From assembly GCF_014863585.1 (NCBI RefSeq), contig NZ_CP062253.1, forward strand, positions 6,376,001-6,440,000: 64,000 nt of DNA, in the 5' to 3' direction. Within the stretch, counting starts at the first letter, position 1, and every line of letters starts with the position of its first letter. The DNA comes from Pseudomonas gozinkensis (GTDB lineage Bacteria; Pseudomonadota; Gammaproteobacteria; Pseudomonadales; Pseudomonadaceae). Both the position numbers and the translations under genes were made by a program. Below the pieces are notes generated by a model. It was not told the DNA's origin. It saw only the letters and a program-made list of their open reading frames with translations, and made no database searches. Of this stretch, positions 10,568-19,793 are shown piece by piece.

Positions 10568-11308
10568 ATGCGCAAAGCGCTTGCTCTCTCGCTGCTCGCC
10601 ATTTTCCTCGGCGGTTGCGCCAGCAACCCTGCCGACCGTGACATCAGCGGCACCTGGATCAACCAGGTGGCCATCGATGCCGCTGCCAAGGGCGGCCCCC
10701 TGCGCGAAGCGCTTCAGGCCTACGGCCCGAACCTGGAGTGGGACGTCAATACCAAGGCCGGCCAGGCCCGCTATACCAACGGTTTCGAAAACGTGGAAGG
10801 TCGCTTGCTGGGCGAACAGTCCGGTGCCTGGAAAGTCGACTTCTACGGCAGCTCCGCCAGCGAGCTGAAACGTGACGGCGGCCAACTGCAACAAGCTGCC
10901 AATGAAAACGAACCGGAACAGGTCTTCGACCGCGCGCAGATTCCGGTGCCGGAAGGCGCACCGATCGGTGCCAGCTTCGAACGTGCACTGTATTCGGCCT
11001 ATCTGGGCGGCAACTGGACGATCACCAGCGGCCAGGGCGAAGGCGCCACCGTGCAGTTTCAGGCGGACGGACAAGTCTCCGGCCTGCCGGGGGCCGACCG
11101 CTATGCCCTGTGCCTCGCAGGCGATTGCGCGTCGATGAGCAGCGGCAACGACAGCATGTGGTTGCAGCAGAACGGTCAGGGCAATAACTGGATCTTTGTG
11201 CGCAAGGGCAAAGAACTGGAAATCCTGCAGGCCGTGAACACGGCACTGGCGGACGAACAACCGCAGTTCACCCCGGGTGAGCGCAAGTGGTTGCTCGAGA
11301 AGCAGTAA
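10568..11308 (+). CDS. Putative lipoprotein of unknown function
   Basis: A 246-residue protein with a lipoprotein signal: positively charged start MRKAL, hydrophobic core and lipobox LGGC with Cys17. The residue after Cys is Ala, which favours outer-membrane sorting. The mature part has repeated beta-type segments (GTWINQVAI..., GNWTITSGQGEGATVQF, SGLPGADRYALCLAGDC), suggesting one or two small beta-barrel-like domains. A Cys pair in LCLAGDC could form a disulfide. AAAGGA precedes the ATG. The gene is conserved in position after ridA in pseudomonads as a hypothetical; I do not recognise a function. Confidence 0.8.
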   Translation: MRKALALSLLAIFLGGCASNPADRDISGTWINQVAIDAAAKGGPLREALQAYGPNLEWDVNTKAGQARYTNGFENVEGRLLGEQSGAWKVDFYGSSASELKRDGGQLQQAANENEPEQVFDRAQIPVPEGAPIGASFERALYSAYLGGNWTITSGQGEGATVQFQADGQVSGLPGADRYALCLAGDCASMSSGNDSMWLQQNGQGNNWIFVRKGKELEILQAVNTALADEQPQFTPGERKWLLEKQ

Positions 11309-11335
11309 CCCACCTCTGATGCTACAGAGATACCA

Positions 11336-11425
11336 TGTGGGAGCGAGCTTGCTCGCGATGAGGCCATAGCATTCAACATTTGTGCTGACTGTTATGCCGC
11401 CATCGCGAGCAAGCTCGCTCCCACA
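11336..11425. repeat. REP pair (REPIN) copy 1
   Basis: Two inverted REP units frame this 90-base element: it begins TGTGGGAGCGAGCTTGCTCG and ends with the reverse complement. The same ends occur at 14642-14730 and 60646-60735 with different middle sequences. This is the fluorescens-group REPIN form mobilised by RAYT transposases; no RAYT gene is in the window. It lies between two convergent genes. Confidence 0.92.
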
Positions 11426-11447
11426 GTTGTTTTGTAGCGTCTGGAAA

Positions 11448-12308
11448 TCAGCATTTACCCTCAAGAATCGCGGCGTAACCCTCGCGATAACTCGGATACT
11501 TCGGCACCCAACCCAGCGCCTTCGCCCGGGCATTGCTGCAACGCTTGCTGCCAGTGCGGCGCACGCTCTCGTCTTCCGACCACTCGGTGACGCCCAGATA
11601 CTCACGCAACCACGCCACCACCTCGGCCAGCGGCGCCGGCGCGTCGTCCACGCCGATATAGATGTCATCCAGCGCCACGCCCTTGCGATCCGCTTCCAGC
11701 AGAAACGCCATCAACCCCGCCGCGTCATCGGCATGGATGCGATTGCCATACAGCGGCGGATCCACTGCCACGCGATAACCACGGCGCACCTGAGTCAGCA
11801 GCCACTCACGGCCGGGGCCATAAATGCCGGTCAGGCGCACGATGCTAGCGGGAATGCCGCTGTTTAGCGCAACCTGCTCGGCCTCCAGCATCAACCGACC
11901 GGAATAACCTGCAGCGACGGTTTCGGATTTTTCATCGACCCATTCGCCGTTCTGCTGCCCGTAAACACTGCTGCTGGAAACGAACAGCAGCCGCTCAGGC
12001 TCCTGACCGTAATCGTTCAGCCAACCCAACACATGCTGCAGACCCTGCACATAAGCCGCGCGATAACCGGCCTCATCGTGATCGGTGGCCGCCGCGCTAT
12101 ACACCAGGTAATCGATAGCGCCCACCGGCCAGGTCGCCGGGCAATCCTCATTGAACAAGTCACCGGCCACACCGATAACGCCGTCCGGCAAACGTGAAAT
12201 ATCACGGCGCAGGCCATACACCTGGAAGCCGGCAGCCAGCAATTGCGTGGCCAGACGGCTGCCGACATCACCGCAACCGGCGATCAAAACAGAAGGCGCG
12301 GACATCAA
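11448..12308 (-). CDS. NAD(P)-binding SDR/epimerase-like protein (YeeZ type)
   Basis: An extended short-chain dehydrogenase-like protein of about 286 residues. The N-terminal Rossmann motif reads IAGCGDVGSRLA, and the YSGRLMLEAE segment is close to the YxxxK position but shows Y-SGR rather than a classical YxxxK. FVSSSSVYG gives the active-site Ser/strand typical of NAD-dependent epimerases. This resembles the YeeZ family (NAD-binding, substrate unknown). The start could be either of two adjacent ATGs (12308 or 12305). It is convergent with the upstream lipoprotein gene and divergent from exbB. Confidence 0.8.
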   Translation of the reverse strand: MMSAPSVLIAGCGDVGSRLATQLLAAGFQVYGLRRDISRLPDGVIGVAGDLFNEDCPATWPVGAIDYLVYSAAATDHDEAGYRAAYVQGLQHVLGWLNDYGQEPERLLFVSSSSVYGQQNGEWVDEKSETVAAGYSGRLMLEAEQVALNSGIPASIVRLTGIYGPGREWLLTQVRRGYRVAVDPPLYGNRIHADDAAGLMAFLLEADRKGVALDDIYIGVDDAPAPLAEVVAWLREYLGVTEWSEDESVRRTGSKRCSNARAKALGWVPKYPSYREGYAAILEGKC

Positions 12309-12398
12309 AAATCTCCCATCGGAAAGCGACAGACTAGCCTCGGCAAGGGACGAGCGGCTAGCAATGAAGGAAAAAAAGCAACTCTATTACTTCTGTTA

Positions 12399-12419
12399 AC
12401 AAGAATTACTTGCAATAAT
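12399..12419. promoter_or_regulatory. Possible Fur box upstream of exbB
   Basis: On the - strand the site reads TTATTGCAAGTAATTCTTGT, close to iron-box forms such as TTATTGCAAATAATTCTCAT. It lies about 75 bases upstream of the exbB start and about 90 upstream of the divergent SDR gene. TonB systems are commonly Fur-repressed in pseudomonads, which supports the reading. It matches the 19-base GATAAT consensus only partly, so confidence is moderate. Confidence 0.5.
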
Positions 12420-12493
12420 GCACGCCACTTTTGTTCTCGGCCTCACGAGGCCTGGAAGAGCATTACCGTTTTTCTATCTCAGGTCCGGCCAGC

Positions 12494-13447
12494 ATGACAC
12501 GCATTCAAAACTCCGCTTCGCCAACCAACCGACCTCGCGCCTGGAGCGCCGTCGCCGCTCTGCTGCTCAGCCTGATGCTGGCGCCAGTCGCCGCATTCGC
12601 TGACGCCCAGGCACCCGCCGCGCCAGCCGCCACCGAGCAAAGCGCTCCGGTCGCCGCACCTGCCGCGACCGACCCGGTGCAGGCCGTAGAGGCCAGCGCC
12701 GCCGACGCGCCGGAAGTCCTCGAAGCCGACAACACCCTGGGCATGGCCCACGACCTGTCGCCATGGGGCATGTACCAGAACGCCGACGTGATCGTTAAAG
12801 CCGTGATGATCGGCCTGGCCATCGCCTCGATCATCACCTGGACCATCTGGATCGCCAAGGGCTTCGAGCTGATGGGTGCCAAACGCCGCCTGCGTGGCGA
12901 GATCGCCGCCCTGAAAAAAGCCGCCACGCTTAAAGAGGCCAGCGCCACCGCTGCGAAGGAAGGCACCCTCGCCAACCTGCTGGTTCACGACGCGCTGGAA
13001 GAAATGCGCCTGTCGACCAACGCCCGCGAGAAAGAAGGCATCAAGGAACGCGTCAGCTTCCGCCTCGAACGTCTGGTTGCCGCCTGTGGCCGCAACATGA
13101 GCAGCGGCACCGGCGTCCTCGCCACCATCGGTTCCACCGCGCCGTTCGTCGGCCTGTTCGGTACCGTGTGGGGCATCATGAACAGCTTCATCGGCATCGC
13201 CAAAACCCAGACCACCAACCTTGCCGTCGTAGCACCGGGTATCGCTGAAGCGCTGCTGGCTACCGCACTGGGTCTGGTTGCCGCGATTCCTGCCGTGGTC
13301 ATCTACAACGTCTTCGCCCGCTCCATCGCCGGTTACAAGGCTCAGGTGTCCGATGCGTCGGCTCAGGTGCTGCTGCTGGTCAGCCGCGACCTCGACCACC
13401 AGCCTGAGCGCAACAGCTCGCAACCGCACATGGTGAAAGTGGGGTAA
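12494..13447 (+). CDS. exbB: TonB-system energiser ExbB
   Basis: ExbB forms the inner-membrane proton-channel complex with ExbD that powers TonB-dependent uptake of siderophore-iron, vitamin B12 and other ligands. The 317-residue protein has a cleavable-type N-terminal hydrophobic stretch ending AAFADAQA, an Ala/Pro-rich linker, then three membrane segments (MIGLAIASIITWTIWIA; SGTGVLATIGSTAPFVGLFG; IAEALLATALGLVAAIPAVV), the MotA/TolQ/ExbB pattern. The long periplasmic N-terminal extension is typical of Pseudomonas ExbB. A start 21 codons earlier exists, but the ATG at 12494 places the signal sequence correctly. Confidence 0.95.
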   Translation: MTRIQNSASPTNRPRAWSAVAALLLSLMLAPVAAFADAQAPAAPAATEQSAPVAAPAATDPVQAVEASAADAPEVLEADNTLGMAHDLSPWGMYQNADVIVKAVMIGLAIASIITWTIWIAKGFELMGAKRRLRGEIAALKKAATLKEASATAAKEGTLANLLVHDALEEMRLSTNAREKEGIKERVSFRLERLVAACGRNMSSGTGVLATIGSTAPFVGLFGTVWGIMNSFIGIAKTQTTNLAVVAPGIAEALLATALGLVAAIPAVVIYNVFARSIAGYKAQVSDASAQVLLLVSRDLDHQPERNSSQPHMVKVG

Positions 13448-13453
13448 TCGGCC

Positions 13454-13882
13454 ATGGGCCTGCATTTGAAAGAAGGCGCAGACGACGATCTGGCCGAGAA
13501 CCACGAAATCAACGTCACGCCGTTCATCGACGTGATGCTGGTGCTGTTGATCATCTTCATGGTGGCCGCTCCATTGGCCACCGTGGACATCAAGGTTGAC
13601 CTGCCTGCCTCGACTGCCAAACCGGCGCCGCGGCCGGAGAAACCGGTGTTCCTCAGCGTGAAGGCTGACCAGCGCCTGTTCCTGGGCGAAGACGAAGTGA
13701 AAGCCGAAACCCTCGGCGCCGCACTCGACGCCAAGACCCAGGGCAAGAAAGACACGACGATCTTCTTCCAGGCCGACAAAGGCGTGGATTACGGCGACCT
13801 GATGAGCGTGATGGATAATCTGCGCGCCGCCGGTTACCTGAAGGTCGGTCTGGTCGGACTCGAGAGCGCAGTCAAGAAATGA
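13454..13882 (+). CDS. exbD: TonB-system energiser ExbD
   Basis: A 142-residue protein with a short cytoplasmic N-terminus, one membrane helix (VTPFIDVMLVLLIIFMVAAP) and a periplasmic domain. Asp26 in PFIDVML corresponds to the proton-carrying Asp of ExbD. It starts 6 bases after exbB and its stop overlaps the tonB start (ATGA, 13879-13882), indicating translational coupling. Confidence 0.96.
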   Translation: MGLHLKEGADDDLAENHEINVTPFIDVMLVLLIIFMVAAPLATVDIKVDLPASTAKPAPRPEKPVFLSVKADQRLFLGEDEVKAETLGAALDAKTQGKKDTTIFFQADKGVDYGDLMSVMDNLRAAGYLKVGLVGLESAVKK

Positions 13883-14625
13883 TCACGACGCGCCATAAGC
13901 TGACGCGTTACAGCGGTAGCCTGGCCGTGGTGCTGGGTGTTCACGCGCTGGCCATCGCGCTGGCGCTGAACTGGACCGCCCGCCCGCCCATCGAATTGCC
14001 GCCGCAGGCAATGATGGTCGAGCTGGCACCGGTTCCGGCCCCGCCACCGCCCGCACCGCCGAAAGTCGTCACGCCACCGCAGCCACCGGCTCCGGTTGAA
14101 GAACTGCCGATCCCGAAACTGGCCGACGCGCCAAAAGCCGAGATCGCGGTACAGAAACCGAAGCCCAAGCCGAAACCAAAACCGCCGAAGCCGATCGAGA
14201 AGAAACTGCCCGATCCGCCGAAGGAGAAACCGTCCGAAGAGAAGCCGGCCGATACCCAGCCGACTCAGGCGCCGACGGAGAAATCCGCTCAGCCTGCACC
14301 GGGCCCCTCGCCTGCACAAATGGCCGCCAAGGCCAGCTGGCAAGGCACCCTGCTCGCGCACTTGGCCAAGTACAAAAAGTACCCGGCCAGCGCTCAGGCA
14401 CGGGGCAAGGAAGGCTTGAACCGGCTGCGTTTCGTGGTCGATGGCGAAGGCAACGTGCTGTCGTTCGAACTGGTGGGCCGCTCCGGCAACGCCGATCTGG
14501 ACCGGGCCACCCTGGAAATGATCCGCCGCGCCCAACCGCTGCCCAAGCCACCGGCCGACATGCTGACCAATGGCGCGATCGAAATCGTTGCGCCGTTTGT
14601 GTACTCGCTGGAACGCCGCCGCTAA
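13879..14625 (+). CDS. tonB: TonB energy transducer
   Basis: The 248-residue protein has an N-terminal membrane anchor (LAVVLGVHALAIALALNW), a long Pro/Lys/Glu-rich periplasmic spanner rich in KPKPKPKPKPPKP-type repeats, and a C-terminal TonB domain (KYKKYPASAQARGKEGLNRLR... VYSLERRR). It transmits proton-motive energy from ExbB/ExbD to outer-membrane receptors. Gene order exbB-exbD-tonB with coupled stops and starts supports one operon, possibly Fur-regulated. Confidence 0.95.
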   Translation: MITTRHKLTRYSGSLAVVLGVHALAIALALNWTARPPIELPPQAMMVELAPVPAPPPPAPPKVVTPPQPPAPVEELPIPKLADAPKAEIAVQKPKPKPKPKPPKPIEKKLPDPPKEKPSEEKPADTQPTQAPTEKSAQPAPGPSPAQMAAKASWQGTLLAHLAKYKKYPASAQARGKEGLNRLRFVVDGEGNVLSFELVGRSGNADLDRATLEMIRRAQPLPKPPADMLTNGAIEIVAPFVYSLERRR

Positions 14626-14641
14626 GAAACACCGCAAAACC

Positions 14642-14730
14642 TGTGGGAGCGAGCTTGCTCGCGAAGGGGCCTTGTCAGGCAGGGCTGCTTCGACTGATAC
14701 GCCGCTTTCGCGAGCAAGCTCGCTCCCACA
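14642..14730. repeat. REP pair (REPIN) copy 2
   Basis: It begins TGTGGGAGCGAGCTTGCTCG and ends with the reverse complement CGAGCAAGCTCGCTCCCACA; the middle differs from copies 1 and 3. It lies 16 bases after tonB, before a terminator. Confidence 0.92.
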
Positions 14731-14760
14731 GGGTTCAGCGCCAGCCGGAAGAATCCAGCC

Positions 14761-14786
14761 AAAAAGGCACCGAAAGGTGCCTTTTG
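14761..14786. terminator. Intrinsic terminator between tonB and oxyR
   Basis: AAAAAGGCACC-GAAA-GGTGCCTTTTGC is a stable stem with a GAAA tetraloop and T-run. It closes the exbB-exbD-tonB operon. Confidence 0.88.
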
Positions 14787-14903
14787 CTTATCCATCCACG
14801 GCAAACCGGCATTGCCCGGTGTCGCATTCATCACTCAGTCTGATAACGTGCGTCTATCGATTGCAGCCGGTATGCTTGGCCCGCATCTTCATGGACGCTT
14901 GCT

Positions 14904-15833
14904 ATGACCCTCACAGAATTACGCTACATCGTTACCCTCGCCCAAGAGCAGCATTTCGGCCACGCGGCCGAGCGTTGCCACGTCAGCCAGCCGACCCTGT
15001 CGGTGGGCGTGAAAAAGCTTGAAGACGAACTCGGTGTGCTGATTTTCGAGCGCAGCAAAAGCGCCGTGCGCCTGACCCCGGTCGGCGAAGGCATCGTCGC
15101 CCAGGCACAGAAAGTGCTGGAGCAGGCCCAGGGCATCCGCGAACTGGCCCAGGCTGGCAAGAACCAGCTGACCGCCCCGCTGAAAGTCGGCGCGATCTAC
15201 ACCGTCGGCCCGTACCTGTTCCCGCACCTGATTCCGCAACTGCACCGGGTCGCCCCGCAGATGCCGTTGTACATCGAAGAAAACTTCACCCACGTGCTGC
15301 GCGACAAACTGCGCAACGGCGAGCTGGACGCGATCATCATCGCCCTGCCGTTCAACGAAGCCGACGTGCTGACCCTGCAACTCTACGACGAGCCGTTCTA
15401 CGTCCTGATGCCGGCCCAGCACCCGTGGACCCAGAAAGAATCCATCGACGCAGCCCTGCTCAACGACAAGAGCCTGCTGCTGCTCGGCGAGGGTCACTGC
15501 TTCCGCGATCAGGTGCTGGAAGCCTGCCCGACCCTGACCAAGGGCAACGACGGCGCCAAGCACACCACGGTCGAATCCAGCTCGCTGGAAACCATCCGCC
15601 ACATGGTCGCGTCCGGCCTGGGCATCTCGATCCTGCCGCTGTCGGCGGTGGACAGCCATCACTACGCCCCGGGCGTCATCGAAGTGCGCCCGCTGTCGGC
15701 ACCAGTGCCGTTCCGCACAGTGGCCATTGCCTGGCGCGCCAGTTTCCCTCGGCCGAAAGCCATCGAGATCCTCGCCGACTCCATTCGCCTGTGCTCGGTC
15801 GCCAAACCTGCCGCGCCGGTCACGGCCGGTTAA
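14904..15833 (+). CDS. oxyR: Hydrogen peroxide-responsive regulator OxyR
   Basis: A LysR-family activator of 309 residues that senses H2O2 through a disulfide switch and turns on catalase and peroxiredoxin genes. The N-terminal winged HTH reads TLTELRYIVTLAQEQHFGHA...SQPTLSVGVKKLE. The redox pair is exactly placed: Cys199 (GEGHCFRDQ) and Cys208 (LEACPT), the E. coli OxyR numbering. It lies directly before recG, a conserved pseudomonad arrangement with 9 bases between them, so the two genes may be co-transcribed. Confidence 0.97.
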   Translation: MTLTELRYIVTLAQEQHFGHAAERCHVSQPTLSVGVKKLEDELGVLIFERSKSAVRLTPVGEGIVAQAQKVLEQAQGIRELAQAGKNQLTAPLKVGAIYTVGPYLFPHLIPQLHRVAPQMPLYIEENFTHVLRDKLRNGELDAIIIALPFNEADVLTLQLYDEPFYVLMPAQHPWTQKESIDAALLNDKSLLLLGEGHCFRDQVLEACPTLTKGNDGAKHTTVESSSLETIRHMVASGLGISILPLSAVDSHHYAPGVIEVRPLSAPVPFRTVAIAWRASFPRPKAIEILADSIRLCSVAKPAAPVTAG

Positions 15834-15842
15834 GCCAGCGTC

Positions 15843-17918
15843 ATGACTGAGCTGTCGCAGGTCTCGGTCACCGCACTCAAGGGTGTCGGTGAAGCCATGG
15901 CCGAGAAACTGGCCAAGGTCGGCCTGGAAAACCTCCAGGACGTGCTGTTCCACCTGCCGCTGCGCTATCAGGATCGCACCCGCGTGGTGCCGATCGGCGC
16001 GTTGCGGCCGGGGCAGGACGCCGTGGTCGAAGGCACCGTCAGCGGCGCCGACGTGGTCATGGGCCGGCGCCGCAGCCTCGTCGTGCGTTTGCAGGACGGC
16101 ACCGGCGGACTGAGCCTGCGCTTCTACCACTTCAGCAATGCGCAGAAAGAAGGTCTCAAGCGCGGCACGCGGATTCGTTGCTACGGCGAAGCCCGACCCG
16201 GTGCGTCAGGCCTTGAGATCTACCACCCGGAATATCGCGCCATCAACGGCGACGAACCGCCGCCGGTGGATGAGACCCTGACCCCGGTTTACCCGCTGAC
16301 CGAAGGCCTGACCCAGGCCCGCCTGCGCCAGTTGTGCATGCAGACGTTGACCCTGCTCAAGCCGGCCACCCTGCCCGACTGGCTGCCGACCGAACTGGCC
16401 CGCGACTACCAATTGGCGCCGCTGGCCGATGCGATCCGCTACCTGCACAACCCGCCCGCCGATGCCGACGTCGACGAACTCGCCCTCGGCCATCACTGGG
16501 CCCAGCATCGTCTGGCTTTCGAAGAACTGCTGACTCACCAGCTATCGCAGCAGCGCCTGCGCGAAAGCATGCGTTCCCTGCGCGCGCCGGCGATGCCGAA
16601 AGCCACCAAACTGCCGCCAAAATACCTGGCCAACCTCGGCTTCAACCCGACCGGCGCTCAGCAACGGGTCGGCAACGAAATCGCCTACGACCTCAGCCAG
16701 CACGAACCAATGCTGCGGTTGATTCAGGGTGACGTTGGTGCGGGCAAGACCGTGGTCGCCGCCCTCGCCGCGCTGCAAGCACTGGAGGCGGGTTATCAAG
16801 TCGCGCTGATGGCGCCGACCGAGATCCTCGCTGAGCAGCACTTCATCACCTTCAAACGCTGGCTCGAACCGCTGGGCATCGACGTGGCGTGGCTGGCCGG
16901 CAAGCTCAAGGGCAAGAACCGCGTGGCCGCGCTGGAGCAGATCGCCAGCGGCACGCCGATGGTGGTCGGCACCCACGCGCTGTTCCAGGACGAAGTGCAG
17001 TTCAAGAACCTCGCGCTGGTGATCATCGACGAACAGCACCGCTTCGGCGTGCAACAGCGTCTGGCGCTGCGGCAGAAAGGTGTTGGCGGGCGCATGTGTC
17101 CGCATCAACTGATCATGACCGCCACGCCGATTCCCCGGACGCTGGCGATGAGCGCCTACGCCGACCTCGACACCTCGATCCTCGACGAATTGCCGCCCGG
17201 TCGAACCCCGGTCAACACCGTGCTGGTCACCGACACCCGCCGCGTCGAAGTCATCGAACGGGTGCGCAGCGCCTGCGCCGAGGGCCGTCAGGCCTATTGG
17301 GTGTGCACGCTGATCGAAGAGTCCGAAGAGCTGACCTGTCAGGCCGCCGAAACCACCTTCGAAGACCTGACCGCCGCCCTCGGCGAGCTGAAGGTCGGGC
17401 TGATCCACGGCCGCATGAAACCCGCCGAGAAAGCCGCCGTGATGGCCGAATTCAAGGCCGGCAACCTGCAACTGCTGGTCGCCACCACCGTGATCGAAGT
17501 CGGCGTCGACGTGCCCAACGCCAGCCTGATGATCATCGAAAACCCCGAGCGCCTCGGCCTTGCGCAACTGCACCAATTGCGCGGCCGTGTCGGCCGGGGC
17601 AGCGCGGTCAGCCATTGCGTGCTGCTCTACCATCCGCCGCTGTCACAGATCGGCCGCCAGCGCCTGGGCATCATGCGCGAGACCAACGACGGTTTCGTCA
17701 TCGCCGAAAAAGACCTCGAACTGCGCGGTCCCGGCGAAATGCTCGGCACCCGCCAGACCGGTCTGCTGCAATTCAAGGTCGCCGACCTGATGCGCGACGC
17801 CGATCTGCTGCCCGCCGTGCGCGATGCCGCCCAGGCCTTGCTCGAACGCTGGCCCACCCACGTCAGCCCGTTGCTCGACCGCTGGCTGCGACACGGGCAG
17901 CAATACGGCCAAGTGTGA
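15843..17918 (+). CDS. recG: ATP-dependent DNA helicase RecG
   Basis: RecG regresses stalled replication forks and migrates branched DNA. The 691-residue protein has the N-terminal wedge/OB region (DVLFHLPLRYQDRTRV), Walker A GDVGAGKTVVAA, the DEQHRFG Walker B box, TATPIPRTLAMS (motif III), and helicase motifs V-VI (ATTVIEVGVDVPNAS; QLRGRVGRG). The C-terminal TRP-type hook region follows. Length and motifs are standard. Confidence 0.97.
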   Translation: MTELSQVSVTALKGVGEAMAEKLAKVGLENLQDVLFHLPLRYQDRTRVVPIGALRPGQDAVVEGTVSGADVVMGRRRSLVVRLQDGTGGLSLRFYHFSNAQKEGLKRGTRIRCYGEARPGASGLEIYHPEYRAINGDEPPPVDETLTPVYPLTEGLTQARLRQLCMQTLTLLKPATLPDWLPTELARDYQLAPLADAIRYLHNPPADADVDELALGHHWAQHRLAFEELLTHQLSQQRLRESMRSLRAPAMPKATKLPPKYLANLGFNPTGAQQRVGNEIAYDLSQHEPMLRLIQGDVGAGKTVVAALAALQALEAGYQVALMAPTEILAEQHFITFKRWLEPLGIDVAWLAGKLKGKNRVAALEQIASGTPMVVGTHALFQDEVQFKNLALVIIDEQHRFGVQQRLALRQKGVGGRMCPHQLIMTATPIPRTLAMSAYADLDTSILDELPPGRTPVNTVLVTDTRRVEVIERVRSACAEGRQAYWVCTLIEESEELTCQAAETTFEDLTAALGELKVGLIHGRMKPAEKAAVMAEFKAGNLQLLVATTVIEVGVDVPNASLMIIENPERLGLAQLHQLRGRVGRGSAVSHCVLLYHPPLSQIGRQRLGIMRETNDGFVIAEKDLELRGPGEMLGTRQTGLLQFKVADLMRDADLLPAVRDAAQALLERWPTHVSPLLDRWLRHGQQYGQV

Positions 17919-17997
17919 GCACCGTCGCAGTTTCTCAAAGCTCGTTCCAACCAAGCTGGTTATACTCCAGCAATTGTTTCAAAAACGGATACAGACC

Positions 17998-19398
17998 ATG
18001 ACCGAAGCTGCTCTCGCCCCCGAACTCCCGCACGCTCCGTCAGTTATTCGGCTGCTGCTCAACAAGCTGGGCGTCGCCTACGAAGAAGTGCTCGACCACC
18101 ACGGCCTCAACGCCTCGCGCAAAGTGCAGGCCGTGTTGCTGGACGACGCGGTCGGTGCGCTGATGGTGCTGTTTCCACAGAGCCAGTTGCTGGATCTCAA
18201 CCGCCTCGCCGAGCTGACGGGCCGTCGCCTGACTGCCGTGTCCACCGAGCGCCTGGAAAAGATGCTCGGCAAACACAGCCTGAGCCTGCTGCCGGGCCTG
18301 CCGGCACTGACCAGCTCGCCGTGCCTCTACGAAGAAGGCCTGCTGCGCGAGCCGAAGCTGCTGATCAACTCCGGCGAGCCGGGCCTGCTGCTGGAAATTG
18401 CCAGCGAAGACTTCAAGACCATGCTGACCAAGGCCAGCGCCGCCAACTTCGGCGAAGCCCTGAGCAGCATCCGCCCGAACCTCGACCGCCCGGACGATGA
18501 CCGCGAGGAAATCACCCAGGCCGTGCAGGCGTTCACCGCGCGGCGCATCCAGCAGCGTCTGGAAGCGACCATCGAGATTCCGCCGCTGGCCGAAACCGCA
18601 CAAAAAATCATCAAGCTGCGCGTCGACCCGAACGCCACCATCGACGACATCACCGGCGTGGTCGAAACCGACCCGGCGCTGGCTGCGCAAGTGGTGAGCT
18701 GGGCGGCGTCGCCGTACTACGCCTCGCCGGGCAAGATTCGTTCGGTGGAAGACGCGATCGTGCGCGTGCTGGGTTTCGATCTGGTGATCAACCTGGCGCT
18801 GGGCCTGGCCCTCGGCAAGACCCTGAGCCTGCCGAAAGATCATCCGCAACACACCACGCCGTACTGGCAGCAGTCGATCTACACCGCCGCCGTCATCGAA
18901 GGCCTGACCCGCGCCATGCCGCGCGCCCAGCGCCCGGAAGCCGGCCTGACCTACCTCGCCGGCCTGCTGCACAACTTCGGCTATCTGTTGCTGGCCCACG
19001 TGTTCCCGCCGCACTTCTCGCTGATCTGCCGCCACCTGGAGGTCAACCCGCACCTGTGCCACAGCTACGTCGAGCAACACCTGCTGGGCATCAGCCGCGA
19101 ACAGATCGGCTCCTGGCTGATGCGCTACTGGGACATGCCGGACGAACTGGCCACCGCCCTGCGCTTCCAGCACGACCCGAACTACGACGGCGCCTACGCC
19201 GAATACCCGAACCTCGTCTGCCTGGCCGTGCGCCTGCTGCGCGGTCGCGGGATTGGCTCCGGGCCGGATGAAGACATTCCGGATGCGCTGCTGGAGCGTG
19301 TTGGTTTGACTCGCGACAAGGCCAATGACGTCGTCAGCAAAGTGCTTGAGGCGGAAGTGTTGTTGCGTGAATTGGCTTCGCAGTTCAGCCAGGCTTAA
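17998..19398 (+). CDS. YbaK/HDOD two-domain protein
   Basis: A 466-residue protein. The N-terminal part (residues about 10-150: VIRLLLNKLGVAYEEVL...LLDDAVGALMVLFPQSQLLDLNRLAEL) resembles YbaK/ProX-type aminoacyl-tRNA deacylase folds. The C-terminal part (about 190-400) is an HDOD domain: IPPLAETAQKIIKLRVDPNATIDDITGVVETDPALAAQVV and YLAGLLHNFGYLLLAHVFP. HDOD proteins act as signalling scaffolds without HD hydrolase activity. The gene follows recG in P. aeruginosa too. Codons upstream of 17998 overlap recG and are not used. Substrate and partners are unknown. Confidence 0.85.
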   Translation: MTEAALAPELPHAPSVIRLLLNKLGVAYEEVLDHHGLNASRKVQAVLLDDAVGALMVLFPQSQLLDLNRLAELTGRRLTAVSTERLEKMLGKHSLSLLPGLPALTSSPCLYEEGLLREPKLLINSGEPGLLLEIASEDFKTMLTKASAANFGEALSSIRPNLDRPDDDREEITQAVQAFTARRIQQRLEATIEIPPLAETAQKIIKLRVDPNATIDDITGVVETDPALAAQVVSWAASPYYASPGKIRSVEDAIVRVLGFDLVINLALGLALGKTLSLPKDHPQHTTPYWQQSIYTAAVIEGLTRAMPRAQRPEAGLTYLAGLLHNFGYLLLAHVFPPHFSLICRHLEVNPHLCHSYVEQHLLGISREQIGSWLMRYWDMPDELATALRFQHDPNYDGAYAEYPNLVCLAVRLLRGRGIGSGPDEDIPDALLERVGLTRDKANDVVSKVLEAEVLLRELASQFSQA

Positions 19399-19417
19399 AG
19401 CAAATTTCGGAACGCCA

Positions 19418-19453
19418 ACCAGGGCCTTTTTTGATTGCAAATAGGGCCCTGGT
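19418..19453. terminator. Possible terminator hairpin after the HDOD gene
   Basis: ACCAGGGCC (19418-19426) pairs with GGGCCCTGGT (19444-19453) across a 17-base loop that contains a T-run. The placement just after the HDOD stop fits a terminator, but the T-run is inside the loop, so strength is doubtful. Confidence 0.35.
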
Positions 19454-19535
19454 TCCACCGATTTCGGTCACTTTGCCAGCAACGACAGCAAACTAGCGCC
19501 CTGCTATGATTTGACGGCAAACAGAGGGATTTCCG

Positions 19536-19793
19536 ATGACCCAAACAGATGCTGTCAGCGTTGCAAGCGAAGTGCGCAAGCTAGCCAAAGACAACAAGGT
19601 TACAGCCAGACGTGACGGCATGAGTCGTATGGCCGTGGGGATTACTCGTTTGGCTGGCGATGTCGTCGAGCTGGATGGCATCGAACAGTTGCTCGTCAAT
19701 CTCAAGAGAAAAGGCGTTCTGAGCAAATCTGAAATCCTGGCGCTCCAAGGTCGCTATCTTCAGGAAAGGCGTGCACAGAAACGTAGCGCATGA
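19536..19793 (+). CDS. Small protein upstream of Fic, putative antitoxin
   Basis: An 85-residue charged protein (DAVSVASEVRKLAKDNKVTA... GVLSKSEILALQGRYLQERR) whose stop overlaps the Fic start (ATGA, 19790-19793). Such coupling is typical of toxin-antitoxin pairs. The known Fic-inhibiting motif (S/T)xxxE(G/N) is not obvious in it, so the antitoxin role is inferred from position and size only. Residues 50-85 look like a helical domain. Base use is less GC-rich than the flanking core genes, consistent with accessory DNA. It could instead be a DNA-binding autoregulator of the pair. Confidence 0.7.
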   Translation: MTQTDAVSVASEVRKLAKDNKVTARRDGMSRMAVGITRLAGDVVELDGIEQLLVNLKRKGVLSKSEILALQGRYLQERRAQKRSA